NCBI GenBank assembly: GCA_963556255.1
Contig: OY744609.1
Coordinates: 8,760,283 to 8,824,282, forward strand
Direction: 5' to 3'
From: Allolobophora icterica
Lineage: Eukaryota; Annelida; Clitellata; Crassiclitellata; Lumbricidae
Length of the DNA stretch: 64,000 nt
Program-made: the position numbers and the translations under genes
Notes under the pieces: model-generated
What the model was told of the DNA's origin: nothing
The model's database searches: none
Seen by the model: only the letters and a program-made list of their open reading frames with translations
Shown here: positions 45,536 through 56,708 of the stretch, piece after piece
Layout of the letters: each line of letters begins with the position of its first letter
Numbering within the stretch: the first letter of the stretch is position 1

Positions 45536-45695
45536 GTCAAGAGCTGGTGCTGAGGCCGATCGGTGAAGTGTTTTCGAAGGCCTTGGGCAGTTCCATGGTG
45601 ATCAGCTGTTCCGTGTCACAGACCAGCGGAGAGTCGACATCGAATCTACACTGGATAGACCCGAACAACAGGGAGGTTACAACGAAAACGGGCAG
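45536..45695 (+). CDS. Fas2: exon 2: first half of Ig1
   Basis: Acceptor GAAACAG at 45529-45535; donor CAG|GTAGGC at 45696; enters in phase 1 and leaves in phase 2. Encodes residues 19-72 including VISCSV (C43) and the core tryptophan in NLHWIDP (W58). Gly19 is completed by one base from exon 1, and Arg72 by one base of exon 3. Strand pattern and C-x14-W spacing fit an Ig domain. Confidence 0.85.
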
Positions 45696-46030
45696 GTAGG
45701 CGATCTCATACCATTTGCATATATTTTGTTTTATTATGTGCACTGAATGTTACTGTAGCCTGTCAATTCTAGGTAGGACTAATATGTAATTGTAACTGAT
45801 GATGACAATTAGTGTAATGTAATGTATAGCGCGCTTAGTCTGGGGGTTAGAGTGCTATTATTACGACCATTATTATTACTGTTATTATTATTATCATTAT
45901 TATTATTACTACTATTATTATTACTGTTATTATTATAATTTTCATTGTATGAAGATTATAGAATGCAAGGTAATATTACTAATTACACTCATTCACACTA
46001 AAATGTTGCATGTACTCGACTCTAGGACTA
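45696..46030. other. start of intron 2
   Basis: AT-rich with TTATTA runs at 45865-45940. GTATAGCGCGCTTAG at 45823-45837 echoes the retroelement tail word. Nothing else recognised. Confidence 0.5.
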
Positions 46031-46032
46031 CC

Positions 46033-46312
46033 TCTGAGGACAAATGTTGATATCATCTTAGGACTAATTTTTATATCATCTTAGGACTAATGTTGATATC
46101 ATCTTAGGACTATTGTTGATATCATCTCAGGACTAATGTTAATATCATCTTAGGACTAATGTTGATATCATCGTAGGACTATTGTTGATATCATCTCAGG
46201 ACTAATGTTAATATCATCTTAGGACTAATGTTGATATCATCGTAGGACTATTGTTGATATCATCTCAGGACTAATGTTGATATCATCTTAGGACTAATTT
46301 TGATATCACTGT
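46033..46312. repeat. 23-bp minisatellite with 69-bp higher-order period
   Basis: Unit TTAGGACTAATGTTGATATC plus ATC. Variants (GTAGGACTATTG, TCAGGACTAATGTTAATA, TTAGGACTAATGTTGATA) recur in the same order of three, so blocks of three units were duplicated. Confidence 0.92.
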
Positions 46313-46860
46313 AGTTGTAATCACCAATTTTATATGGTGCCTCTGATGCTCCTTTATTCATCGTCAGATTCTGATCAGATTGGGTGTTCTTCCGAGGTCC
46401 TGATCTACTTTTCTTCAGATCCTTGATCATTCACCAGTTCTGCCAAGTGTGTCGTAAATCTACTTGTTTCAAGTCCTACTGTTTGATAACGGAAAGAGGT
46501 TATCTAGAAAAGAACCTGCTGCCCTGAAGTGCCCTATAATTGGATACGTGCCTCTCCCTTACCATAATCCACCCCATCCCATTGCACTCAGACCTCCAAT
46601 AAAGAAGCGATAAAACTTGAGTTACCAGTGCGCTGGTTTTTAATCTTGGGAAGACCAAAGAGTTCGGCGTATTAAACAAGCGATTCTTATCGTGAAGTAT
46701 TTGGAGGACTTGCTACTAAACACCGCTTCTGGAAGTAGTGATAGAGGAGAAAGGGAGAACTGGCCTTTGCTTCCAAAGTATCCTGTGATTATATAGTAAC
46801 TACGTGAGTTCGATGAATTCACACGGTTAGCCGAAAGATTATCACTATCCAAGGCAGATA
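46313..46860. other. unassigned intronic sequence
   Basis: No supported feature. Confidence 0.4.
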
Positions 46861-46872
46861 GACAACCAGAAG

Positions 46873-46903
<31 letters not shown>

Positions 46904-47100
46904 CGACCGACCGACCGAAGGTCTGACAGACGGACAGATAGACAGCCAGCCAGAAGGACAGACAGACAGTTTAGCAGAGAGGCACAGACAGACTCACAGA
47001 ACAACAAACAAATTGGTAGACAGACAGTTAGACAGACATTGGAGCAATCTTGGAGACAGACATACAAACTGAGTCAGATCTACACAGACAGACAGGCGAA
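46861..47100. repeat. degenerate (CAGA)n/(CCGA)n tract
   Basis: CAGA units with a short CCGA run at 46902-46918. Confidence 0.9.
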
Positions 47101-47324
47101 CAAGTGGATCGCGTCTGGTTTCATCTCGGACTCAAGTGGATGATGTTGAGATTAGTTTTCTTATCTTGACTTCCGCCATTTAAGTCGGAATGATTATCTA
47201 ATTAACATCTGAAACTAGATTACGAGAAATGGAAATTCGAATCCCTCAGGATTTGAACTATCACCGGCTGGATGTTAACTCCACGCCACAACTCCCCCTC
47301 CCCCAGACTCCCTAGTACCTGAAC

Positions 47325-47375
47325 CGAGGACCCCGGGTATCATAAGGCTTCGCCTTATGATACCCGGGGTCCTCG
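47325..47375. repeat. 24-bp perfect hairpin
   Basis: CGAGGACCCCGGGTATCATA plus AGGC (47325-47348) is the exact inverse complement of 47352-47375, with a 3-base loop TTC. See findings. Confidence 0.93.
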
Positions 47376-47820
47376 CCTGAACCCACCAACGGAGCTGGTT
47401 GGTATCTGGTTTGTGCAAGTATCCTGCAGTCGTGTATATGAGGGGAGAACGTGGTCTGGCAATTGTATTACCATCTGTCATTCTCAGAGGGGGGAGTGGG
47501 GGTAATAGACCGTGGGAGGTTCAAAGCTAAAGTTCAAAGCTTCCTGAGAATTGGGACGGTTTCTTGGATAACAGAACTTTCGCATGAGTATTACACAATG
47601 ATAATAAATATCTCTCTGGCAGATAAGGATCTTTTCTTAGAGTGTCTGCCCAATAGAAGATAACAATGTGGCCCTTGTCTGGTTGTCCACAGCGCTTCCT
47701 ATTGATGCGTTTCTGCCTCTGTCTCTTTCTATTTGTCACTCTGGCTGTTTCTATATCTCTATGTGTCTGTCCCTAGCTGGCTCTTCCTCTCCTTCCCTCT
47801 ATTTGTCTTTTCTGTGTGTG
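47376..47820. other. unassigned intronic sequence
   Basis: No feature apart from the adjacent hairpin. Confidence 0.4.
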
Positions 47821-47830
47821 TATCTGTCTG

Positions 47831-47907
<77 letters not shown>

Positions 47908-47925
47908 GTCTCTCTCTCTGTTACT
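47821..47925. repeat. (TCTG)n and (TC)n microsatellites
   Basis: TCTG units at about 47826-47878 followed by a CT dinucleotide run. Confidence 0.95.
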
Positions 47926-48390
47926 CTGCCTTATGCTTCTGTCTGAATGTATCTTTCTTTACTTCTCTCAACTCTCTAGTTTGCTTAGTGCTGTCGCTCT
48001 TTGCTCTCTGCTAATGAGCAGCTGATGATTCGTGGCCTAATGCCAGAAGAGATTGGCGCCTTTTGGCAGCGCATGAATAGATGCTGAACTTCAGCCTCAG
48101 CAACTGGTTGGTTGAGTGGGGCAGTAGTCAAGCGAACAGTTGCACAACCTGTCCTAACGGTTAAGGGGGTTAATTAGAATGATTTAGCAGTCTGGGTGAA
48201 ATCGAATACCTATGAGGGGATATTCCAGCAGCTGGAAGTCCAAACAACCCGGATGGGGTTTCATACGAAACTGGGGTAAGGGTCTGCTGTTCAAGCCTCT
48301 CAGAAAACAAACTGTTGAGATATCAAGTGTTTATCATGAATGTCTTAACAAGTGACTAGTGCACCATTAATCTAGCCTGGAAAGGCAGAC
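47926..48390. other. unassigned intronic sequence
   Basis: Nothing recognised. Confidence 0.4.
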
Positions 48391-48870
48391 ATGAGAATGA
48401 ACTGTTAGCGACTTCATTTTCTCAGCCTTGGCATTTGAGTGTGGGTGGTAAGTCCTTTCACTCGCCGTCAGATCTTCGCATCTACAGTTACGGTCATTGC
48501 TCTTATTTTATGGTTGAGTTCGTTAGGGACTTCATTTTCTCAGCCTTGGCATATGAGGACATGCAGGTGGAAGCCATGAGAATGAAGTGTTAGCAACTTC
48601 ATTTTCTCAGCCTTGGCATATGAGAGCAGGTGCCAGCCTTGAGAATGAAACGTTAGCGACTTCATTTTCTCAGCCTTGGCATGTGAGGGGGTGGCCAGTC
48701 CTCTCCCTCTTTGCCTGATCATTCCATCTAGATTATAAGATCATAATAGATGAGTTCCTTATTCCGCAGTCCTAAGGGAATAGAAATCTTGAAATTAATG
48801 GTGGAGATTCGAACCTCTGACCTTTCTGCTGATTGTCCGGAGTATTAGCCAATAGACTGTTACAGTTGGG
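48391..48870 (-). mobile_element. SINE family A, reverse, with 3' portion tandemly multiplied
   Basis: The - strand head is at about 48872-48798 (GAGGTTCGAATCTCCACC is the box B). The reverse 3' word GCGACTTCATTTTCTCAGCC occurs, with small changes, at 48409, 48529, 48593 and 48657; the last three are spaced at 64 bp. So part of the element became a short tandem array. Confidence 0.6.
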
Positions 48871-48879
48871 CAATAGGTT

Positions 48880-49260
48880 GTGGTGATGATAGTGCTGACA
48901 GTGATTGTGATGATATTAACAATGATGATGATGGCGGTGGGATTGGTGATATGATGAGGAGGAGGAGGAAGAGGTTGGTGATGATGGATGAGGATTGATG
49001 GTGGCGGGGGTGATGATAATGTTTGGGATGATGATGACTGGGTGTTGATTATGACTGGGATGATGCGAGTGATGGTGATGATGATGATGATGAGGAGGAG
49101 GAGGAAGATGATGGTGATGATGATAAAGAGGATGAGTATGATGATAATGATTAGGATGATGATAATATTGATTAAAAGTGGGGATGATAGGGATGATGCT
49201 TACGATGAGAATGACGGTGATGATGATGTTGGATGAGGAGTGGTGATGATGGTGGTGGTG
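48880..49260. repeat. degenerate GAT/GAG trinucleotide tract
   Basis: GATGAT with GGAGGA and GTGAT words, no pure run longer than about 20 bp. Confidence 0.85.
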
Positions 49261-49401
49261 ACTGATGATAGCACCTAAGCCACAACGGAAAGTGTGGGTA
49301 GGCCGAGAGGAAAAGAGAAACAGAATTATTTGCTCATATGAATAATTTCATGCAAAACAAACAGAAAGCGAGGGCTCTGCAAAATAAAAATCACCTGCAT
49401 G

Positions 49402-49519
49402 CACACACACACAGACACACACACTGACAGACACACACACACACAGACACACACACAGACGCACACACAGACACACACAGACACACACACACACTCAGAC
49501 GCACACACAGACACACACA

Positions 49520-49555
<36 letters not shown>

Positions 49556-49567
49556 TACACACACGCG
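49402..49567. repeat. (CA)n microsatellite with CAGA interruptions
   Basis: CACACA and GACACA units; purest at 49520-49552. Confidence 0.95.
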
Positions 49568-50004
49568 CTCGCACGAGGTCCTCTATGTAAAACAATGTCT
49601 GAGCCTTTTGACCTGTATGGAAACTTCCAGTTTTGCACCTGCAGTTTAACTCTTGATGCTTCTCAACATTGAAATATTTCCTTTGTTTCAGAAACTTCTT
49701 TTGTTGAGCAGCTTCTAGTACTTGGTGACCTGTGTGGGTCATTGATTGTTCTTGTAATTGTATGTGTGTATCCATGTATCATTGTATCCATGTTTAGGGC
49801 CTTTAAGAATCTGACAACAGTGCTAAATAAGTTTTTGTATGTAGCGTCGTTTACGAATAAAAGTGCTATCTAAATGTTTCAAGGCTTTTGTGTATTTTAA
49901 TTTCCACTGATTGTGCTAACGATGATTACTTTTCCTTCCTTCATTATTGTATGTATGTACGTTCATATTTATACAGCCCTGTTTAATAACCAATCGTGGG
50001 GAAA
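49568..50004. other. unassigned sequence, possible retroelement tail
   Basis: TGTAGCGTCGTTTACGAATAAAAGTGCTATCTAAATG at 49838-49874 (shown in part: GTGCTATCTAAATG) resembles the GCGCTATATAAAT tail. Otherwise unassigned. Confidence 0.3.
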
Positions 50005-50225
50005 GGGGTTAGCGACTTCATTCTTCTTAGCCTCAGCATATGAAAGCTGATGCCCAGTCCTCTCCTTTCATACCAACAGTTTATGGTCAATGTTCTCATT
50101 CTATAACTGAGTTCTTGCCAGAGGGCGCCAATGGGATGGAAATCTCAAAACATTTTTCCACTGTGGCGAGGATTTGAACTCGATTGACGGTCCAGCCTGT
50201 AAACACTAGACTAGCTCGCTTTGAT
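50005..50225 (-). mobile_element. SINE family A, reverse copy
   Basis: + strand order GTTAGCGACTTCATTCTTCTTAGCC, TCAATGTTCTCATT, GAGGGCGCC, GAGGATTTGAACTCGATTG (box B reversed) and TAGACTAGCTCG. It is followed by GCGCTATATAAATGCTTTG at 50251, in the opposite sense. (Only parts of each word are diagnostic: GCGACTTCATTC, GGATTTGAACTCG.). Confidence 0.6.
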
Positions 50226-51344
50226 GTGAGTTCCTGATTAAATCCTGTACACATGAAAGCGCTATATAAATGCTTTGCGCAACTGATTATGCTAATGACT
50301 GTTGTGTTTATTTTTGCGTTGATGACCTCATTTTCAGCCGGTAAGTTTTTCAGTGGATGATCGATGATCTGAGTTTGCATGTGCTGTCAGAATCAGCTGC
50401 CGTGTCTCTCTCTCTCTCTCTGTCTGTGTCTGCGTCATGCTGTGAATCAGTCGATGTACTCGTAATATCAGTCTGGTGTTGGTAGACACTTGTGTTCCTA
50501 GCGACCTAATTTGTCTGGTAATAAACTATGGACGGTTTGACCTTAGTCTACGAAGAAGAAGAGGAAGAGGAAAGAAGAGCAGTGTTTTGAGCTAACCCCG
50601 CAAAGCAACGTTGAAGTGTTACTTATTTCATTTGATTAGCCTTGACATTTGAGCGAGAAATTACCTCAGGAAGAAGACCAGTCACTTGAGCTAACGCCGA
50701 GAGTCAGCCATGGCTGTAAGAGGGGAGGCCTTTGTTTCTGTTTGAGTGGACTTTTTCCAGGACATGGGGGGAGTGCATTGCAGAACTCGCCATTTACTTC
50801 CAGGAACAAGCTAAAAAGTACAGCTTCCATGCTGGTAACGGCAGGTAGTTGAAGAGCTCATTTTCCACTCTTCGACCTTTGAGCCGACTTTGGACCAACC
50901 TCAAAGTCCTGGAATTGCCGTTTACTTCCCAGCTCATGCCTGTATCAAATTCTAATACTTGGTGACTGAGGCCCATAGGCGCAAACAACATTTCCCCAAG
51001 ATTCATTACATGGAAAGCGCCCAGCGGGAATGAGCTCACAATCTTTCGATTACAGATCCAGTGTAATAACCGAATTTACTACCACTGTGCTCAATGGCAA
51101 GTGACATTCTAGCAACTTCAGCGTCAACTGTGAGAAGACAAAGGATATTGTTTCCTTGTTTGACCAGAGTTGGCGGCACTGTTTGACCACTGGTCTTGTG
51201 TTGTATGGTTGGAAGCGCCTCAGAGGATCTTCCTTGGAGGGGTGCTTTGGTAACTGTTCAGGAGTCTTGACAGCAATTTCACTATAAGCGATGACGTCTT
51301 GGATGTTACGATTACGGCTCTATAGAAGTTAATAGAGTAGTTAC
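50226..51344. other. intronic sequence without a clear element
   Basis: A short (TC)n lies near 50405 and a retroelement tail word GCGCTATATAAATG at 50251. Open frames of 60-80 codons have no domain signal. Confidence 0.4.
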
Positions 51345-51352
51345 GATTACGA

Positions 51353-52488
51353 TAGGCTGACCAGATATTGGAAACTAAAAACCGGGACACTTCAATCACA
51401 AAATCAATTTGTGTTTTGTCAATAAATATAATATAACTTGCACAAATATCTATTTTATGCTTATACAATAACATACAATATACATTATATTGGTATAACT
51501 GAAAGGTTTTATTGCAAATCATGCTTTTAAATTTAAAATTTAATTATAAATTTATCAAATCAGTCACTCATATTTGGCGCTTGTCTGCTAATATTCTGTC
51601 ATAAAATTCAACACATGTTTCTTCCATATTCACTTTCACTATCATAACAGCTTCAAGAGTTTCTTCTGATAATCGACTTTTTTGATCTGACCAATAAGAG
51701 TTCATCAGTGAGAAAATTCGCTCAACTGGAGCATTAGTTCCAGGAATTGCTAACAAGAACTGTAGAACCATTTTCAAATTTGGAAGAATTATCTCTCTTT
51801 CTTGCAGATCATTGAAAATCTGCACCCATCTGCTATCCACCGCAACATTGTTTTCATTCCATTGTTCCACTTTTTCTCGACTAACTAAATTACAAACGCA
51901 TGTCATTTCATCAAACAGTGCATTGTCATCAATGTCATACCCAACTGGCTTACAAATTTTGATAAGATCCTCAAGGCTTTTTTCAAACATATCCCAAGTA
52001 ATTGTTCCTCTCAAGTTCAACCAACTGAACAGCTTGAATGGTGCGTAACTAACTTCCCACATGTCAAAATATTCCAACGAAGTTGGATAAAAAGCTTGAA
52101 CTGTTTTCAAAAAGTCATCCTCAATTATGGCACCAGAATCCACAGCAATATTAAGGAGTTGCTTTACTTTGATGCTGAAAAACTTATTTGTTTTCCTATT
52201 CTCTAGTTTTTCTTTCAGTTCTGCAAGATCACAGCAGACTTCAACTGCAGTAGACACGAACCGGAAGAGGTATTACGGTATTATGCATGGTAATAAATAA
52301 ATAAAAGTGAAGTTAAAAATGAATTTACTCGCCAGATGCCGATAGTAAAATCAAGGAGACGTTGATTAGTCAGGTCAGTTCTTAAAAACCTGGACATTTT
52401 TAGGGTTTGGCCTACCTTTCCCAGCAGCCGGGACAGCTAGTAGAAAATCGGGACTGTCCCGGGAAAACCGGGACGTCTGGTCAGTCTA
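51353..52488 (-). mobile_element. hAT element, 1136 bp, TSD GATTACGA, with partial transposase
   Basis: Exact 8-bp duplications GATTACGA flank it (51345-51352 and 52489-52496). Ends are inverted: TAGGCTGACCAGA on the left and TAGACTGACCAGA on the right, complemented. Internal ACCGGGACA-type words near both ends extend the symmetry. It carries the C-terminal third of a hAT transposase, so it looks like an internally deleted derivative. Confidence 0.88.
51568..52241 (-). CDS. hAT transposase C-terminal region, intact frame, N-terminus missing
   Basis: About 225 codons without a stop, ending LADKRQI. The diagnostic part is LLAIPGTNAPVERIFSLMNS followed by YWSDQKSRLSEETLEAVMIV, the hAT C-terminal dimerisation motif (pattern PGTNAxVERxFSLMNxxWTxxRxxLxxxxxxAxLxV, from memory). 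No in-frame ATG opens it, since the nominal first codon at 52257 is GTG. A splice acceptor TCTACTGCAG ends at about 52242 on the - strand, so this may be the last exon of a spliced gene with the rest deleted. No zinc finger or catalytic core is present. The frame is open over more than 670 bp, so the copy is not very old. Confidence 0.75.
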
Positions 52489-52496
52489 GATTACGA

Positions 52497-53447
52497 TGTT
52501 CTCGTCTTAAGTGCTTCAGCTTTTCTATTGTGCTACGTCCTGATGTGATGGTGCTGTTTATTTCAGTTGTTTATTTCAGCTGTTTGTTATTTAAGTTGTT
52601 TATTTCAGTTGTGTATTTTAGCAGTTTATTTCAGTTGTTTATGTCAGTTGTTTTTTTGAGCTGTGTGTATTTAAGTGGCTATCTTAGTTAATATTTCTGG
52701 TAGGATGAAGGAGCCAATCTGCTTACCTTTGCTTTGATGTGTTACTTACGAGTTAGTTGTTAGCGACTGTGTCCAAGTAAGAGTTTGCTTGTCATGTATT
52801 TTCATGCATTGTCTACGGTGTGAGGTCTTTTCGGTTGGTTGAGGGTGGGTTTCAGCATGTCCAGTGGTCTGGGATTCGGTATTTCTGCTCTGCATGACTT
52901 CAGTGCTGCCTTTTCTGCAGTGCGCATCTTTAGCAAGCTACGGTAGACGAGTGAGTGTTCGATATGGAGGTCTGTGTCACTGGGAAGGTGAAATGAAAGT
53001 CATGAGTTATTTATTGCCAGCTTTTCGTACAGGATGTCAATTAAGTTGAAATAAATAACTACATGTAGAAAGTTTTTACAGGATGTCGTTAAGATGAAAC
53101 CATGCATTAGGTGATGGTAGTATTTGCTTGCATGTATCTGTGAATGTATGTGTATTTCTGTGTTTGTGTATGTGTATGTATTTATGTGTGGATGTATGTG
53201 TGTTTGGCTGTATCTGGACATCTGGCTTTTAGACTTCTAGAACCTTGTCCCTGTTTAACCAATCTAAGAAAGTGTGAGATGGTTAGATGAGTAAATTTCT
53301 GGGTAAATGACTGCATGTGTAGGCCCAAGTACGTATGTATGTACTTACATATCAAAGTGTAAACTCGGTAAAGACAGGTCACAGGCACTTGTTTGTCTAA
53401 GAGATTTCTGGCAATATTAGTTTAAGCCGTTTCTAGACATGCCAAAA
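52497..53447. other. intronic sequence with TTTATTTCAG repeats
   Basis: TTGTTTATTTCAG or CTGTTTATTTCAG words repeat at about 52548-52660 with a period of 13-16 bp. TGTATGTGTG-like sequence at 53140-53215. No gene supported. Confidence 0.6.
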
Positions 53448-53625
53448 ACTCGTTATATTGATGTATTTGAATTTTGAGAGCCATGCAAGGACCACCTCAT
53501 GAGGGAACTCTGCTATGATGCGGTTATTTTCTCCGGCTGAGCTAAATTTTTAGATCCGTGTTCAAACCTGATCATATCAGAATTCTGCTTATAATAAATC
53601 GCATTATAACGCGTCTCTACTGTAG
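53448..53625. mobile_element. candidate pogo/Tc1-like MITE
   Basis: The right end reads, complemented, TACAGTAGAGACGCGTTATAA: a TA dinucleotide plus a pogo/Tigger-like terminus. The left end AAAACTCGTTATAT is a degenerate match. Internal CTCTGCTATGATGCGGTTAT parallels 36905-36925. Confidence 0.4.
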
Positions 53626-54114
53626 TCATAAGATCGCGTGAGCTGTCTGGCTTCGCTGAATGTCTGCTAATGCCGGAGCTTATTTCCTAAGCGAGTGCAT
53701 TGAACTACTGGTTAGTTGTTCAGCTCAGTGACCTCTGGCGGGTGTTTATGACTTTTTTTTAACCGCCAAATTGGCATCAGTCATTTTTCCCAGTGAGGCT
53801 TTGCAAGTAATCGGCGGGCGGTTGGCGCTCAAACCACAGGCATTTCTTTCAGATACATGATGCAAGCACCTGTCAACGTGCTGACAATTAGTGACATGTG
53901 AAACGCATGTTGTCGGTGGATCGATAGCGTAGCAATCAGACGCACGCTTTTTGTAGACGTGATGTCAGAATTGGTTGACCTTTCAATGTCAACAGTAGTT
54001 GGCCTGTGCTGTCAGTAGTTGAATTTGTCATGTGACGTCAGAATTTTTTGGCTATTCGATGTTAGAATTGGCTGATCTCTCAGTATTAGCTCTTTAAAAG
54101 GCAGCACTATATAA
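53626..54114. other. intronic sequence ending in a retroelement tail word
   Basis: AGGCAGCACTATATAAACG at 54099-54117 leads straight into the ATC-rich array, repeating the tail-then-microsatellite order seen at 2148, 38214 and 58500. Confidence 0.4.
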
Positions 54115-54121
54115 ACGTCAG

Positions 54122-54680
54122 ATACATCATCGTCATCGTCGTCATCATCATCATCGTCGTCATCGTCATGACCATCATCATGATCATCATCGTCGTCATC
54201 ATTATCGTCATCATCATCATAATCATCATAATAATCATAATTATCATTGTCATCATCATCATTGTAATCAATCATCGTTATCATCATCATAATCATCATC
54301 ATCATCATCGTCATCATCATCGTCATCATAATAATCATCGTCATCATCATAGTCATCATAATAGTAATCATCGTCATCATCATAATCATCATTGTAATCA
54401 TAATCTTCATTGTCATTATCATCATCATAATCATCATAATAATCATAATTATCATTGTCATCATCATCATTGTAATCAATCATCGTTATCATCATCATAA
54501 TCATGATCATCATCATCGTCGTCATCATCATCGTCATCATAATAATCATCGTCATCATCATAGTCATCATAATAGTAATCATCGTCATCATCATAATCAT
54601 CATTGTAATCATAATCTTCATTGTCATTATCATCATCATTATCATCATAATAATCAATCATTATCATCATCATAATCATC
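54122..54680. repeat. compound (ATC)n array containing a 208-bp tandem duplication
   Basis: ATC/GTC/AATC repeats. The interrupted pattern around AATCAATCATCGTTATC recurs at 54267 and 54475, 208 bp apart, and matches over about 170 bp. A block of already imperfect repeat was therefore duplicated. Confidence 0.9.
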
Positions 54681-55195
54681 ATCAATTGACTTCATTACGG
54701 CTTGCATTTGGTTCACCATGTAGGCTGGTGCCTTGTGTATTAGTCACCAGCATAATAGAAATGACTCATTAATTATAATAATAATTATCCTCATCATCAA
54801 TCATTGTCTTGTGTCAATGTCATCTTCCATGCAGCATAACAACAGTTCATCTTCACACCAGAGGAAAGTCCTGTCAGTGAATTCAATTCATAAGCAGTAG
54901 TTCATGGGTGTCAAAGGGTAAACCCATGGCAGAAGGAACAATATTGCTCCATTGGGCCATTGGCAGGGTCACCTCTTTCTCATTTCTATTTCCACATAGA
55001 GTAACACAGACCATCAAAGTATGAATCGAAACCAGTAGAGAAATGTGCCACGGTGCAGAAATGTACAAGTTGATGTTTGTGCAGTAGTGCATACAGAATT
55101 ATACATTTTCAACCATTAGACACATGGTGATTCTATGAAATAGTTTTAATTGTGTTTAAAATATTGTACAGTAGACAGGGAAATTAACTCATTGG
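54681..55195. other. unassigned intronic sequence
   Basis: No supported feature. Confidence 0.4.
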
Positions 55196-55199
55196 ACAG

Positions 55200-55345
55200 T
55201 ATGCCCCATATTGGAACTGATATAGGACCCATATTCCCACATGGAACTGATATAGGACCCATATTCCCACGTGGAACTCAAATATAGGACCCATATTCCC
55301 ATACTGGACCCCGTATAGACAATAGAACCTATGTGGGGCATTTTG
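55200..55345. repeat. short tandem repeat with ATAGGACCCATATTCCCA
   Basis: Three near-identical units at about 33-35 bp spacing. The inverse words occur in intron 1 at 9256-9315. Confidence 0.85.
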
Positions 55346-55349
55346 GGTT

Positions 55350-55535
55350 GCTGGCCCACATGCCTGGAACAGTCTGCCTGTACCTATTCAGGAAGCCAAA
55401 AGCATTCATGTTTAAAAGAGTTAAAAATGTACTTGCTATCTAACTCTTATGCATTTGTGGTGACAGTTTACAGTGTAAAGCATCCTAGAAGTAGCTTGTT
55501 ACTGACGATGCTATAGAAATTGTCGTAATTACATT
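55350..55535 (+). mobile_element. LINE 3' end relic
   Basis: One frame reads WNSLPVPIQEAKSIHV before a stop, and a shifted frame continues FKRVKNVL: the classic WNSLP...FK...L tail of CR1/L2/Jockey-like LINEs. GATGCTATAGAAATTGTCG at 55507-55525 would be the 3' end. It lies 120 bp upstream of exon 3. Confidence 0.6.
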
Positions 55536-55654
55536 TACAATGGGTCCCATGTAATGACCATGCAAGGTAGGACCCCTGTGAGGAGTTATCCATAGATAGT
55601 CGTACGTGCTACAGTTGTATAGAAGAACAATGGTTGCTGATGGTGGTGCTGTAG

Positions 55655-55791
55655 GGTCTACGTTGAGGCAGAGGAGGACGTGAAAAAGCTCTACGTAACC
55701 AGTATTCAAGAATCGGACGCTGGGAAGTACACCTGTCGAAGCAAGATCGCCGGCACCTGGCAGCAGAGAGCCATTGAACTCGTTGTCTTCA
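55655..55791 (+). CDS. Fas2: exon 3: second half of Ig1
   Basis: Acceptor GCTGTAG; donor TTCA|GTAAGA; phases 2 to 1. Encodes residues 72-118 with SIQESDAGKYTCR (D93-x-G-x-Y-x-C99, the canonical end of an Ig domain) and the final strand RAIELVVF. It pairs with exon 2 to complete Ig1. Confidence 0.85.
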
Positions 55792-56049
55792 GTAAGATTC
55801 ACTCCACTTAACTAACGAACACTGCTATGTTGTAGGCTAGTAACTTCTATAGTGCCGTTGTTGTATTATTAGTAATTAATAACTTCTGTAGCGCCGGTGT
55901 CTAATACAAAAGGCATTTAACAATGGCCCACCAGAGTCAAATTAAGGTCAACATCGAGAAGAATTGTTCCACTGAGAAAGAGAGACAGCCTATGGTAAAT
56001 AAAAGTAGAGCAGTCCCTTAAGTTAGCCTTGAGGCAGCCGTGAGTATGA
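55792..56049. other. start of intron 3
   Basis: CTTCTATAGTGCCG and CTTCTGTAGCGCCGG at 55847 and 55884 are short retroelement-like words. Otherwise unassigned. Confidence 0.4.
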
Positions 56050-56278
56050 AGTGTTAGCGACTTCAATTTCTTAGCCTCGGCATATGAGGGTGGGTGGCCA
56101 GTCTTCTCTATCGCCATCTCATCTTCCCGCCGACAGTGTACGGTCAGTGTACTCATTATACCTGAGTTGGCTAGGGGTGCAGATGAAACAGAAATCTCAA
56201 AACAAGTTTCTGTCCTGGCAGGGATTTGTACCCCAACCTCTCAATTGACAGTTCAGCATGCTAACCACTACATGCAAT
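56050..56278 (-). mobile_element. SINE family A, reverse copy
   Basis: Complete in order: GCGACTTCAATTTCTTAGCC, CCTCGGCATATGAGG, ACGGTCAGTGTACTCATT, AAACAAGTTTCTGTCCTGGC, then GGGATTTGTACCCC and TTCAGCATGCTAACCACTAC (the reversed tRNA-like head). Confidence 0.7.
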
Positions 56279-56289
56279 GTCATGCATTC

Positions 56290-56708
56290 ATTCGTACATA
56301 CATATATAAATACATACATACATATAGACAAACACACACATATAGATACATACATATAGATAAACACGTATAGATAGTAGATACACACACATAGATACAC
56401 ACATATAGATACACACATATAGATACACACATAGATACACATAGATGCACATATAGATACACATATAGATACACACATATAGATACACACATATAGACAC
56501 ACACATAGATACACACATATATATACACATATGTATATATATATATAGATACACACATATAGATACACACATATAGATACACACATATAGATAAACACAT
56601 ATAGATACACATAGATACACTCATATAGATAAACACATATAGATACACTCATATAGATAAACACATATAGATACACACATATAGATACACACATATATAG
56701 ATACGTAC
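56290..56708. repeat. 12-bp (ACACATATAGAT)n array
   Basis: Repeats of ACACATATAGAT with 8-bp and 10-bp variants. Open frames rich in CVSICVYLY come from the array. Confidence 0.95.
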
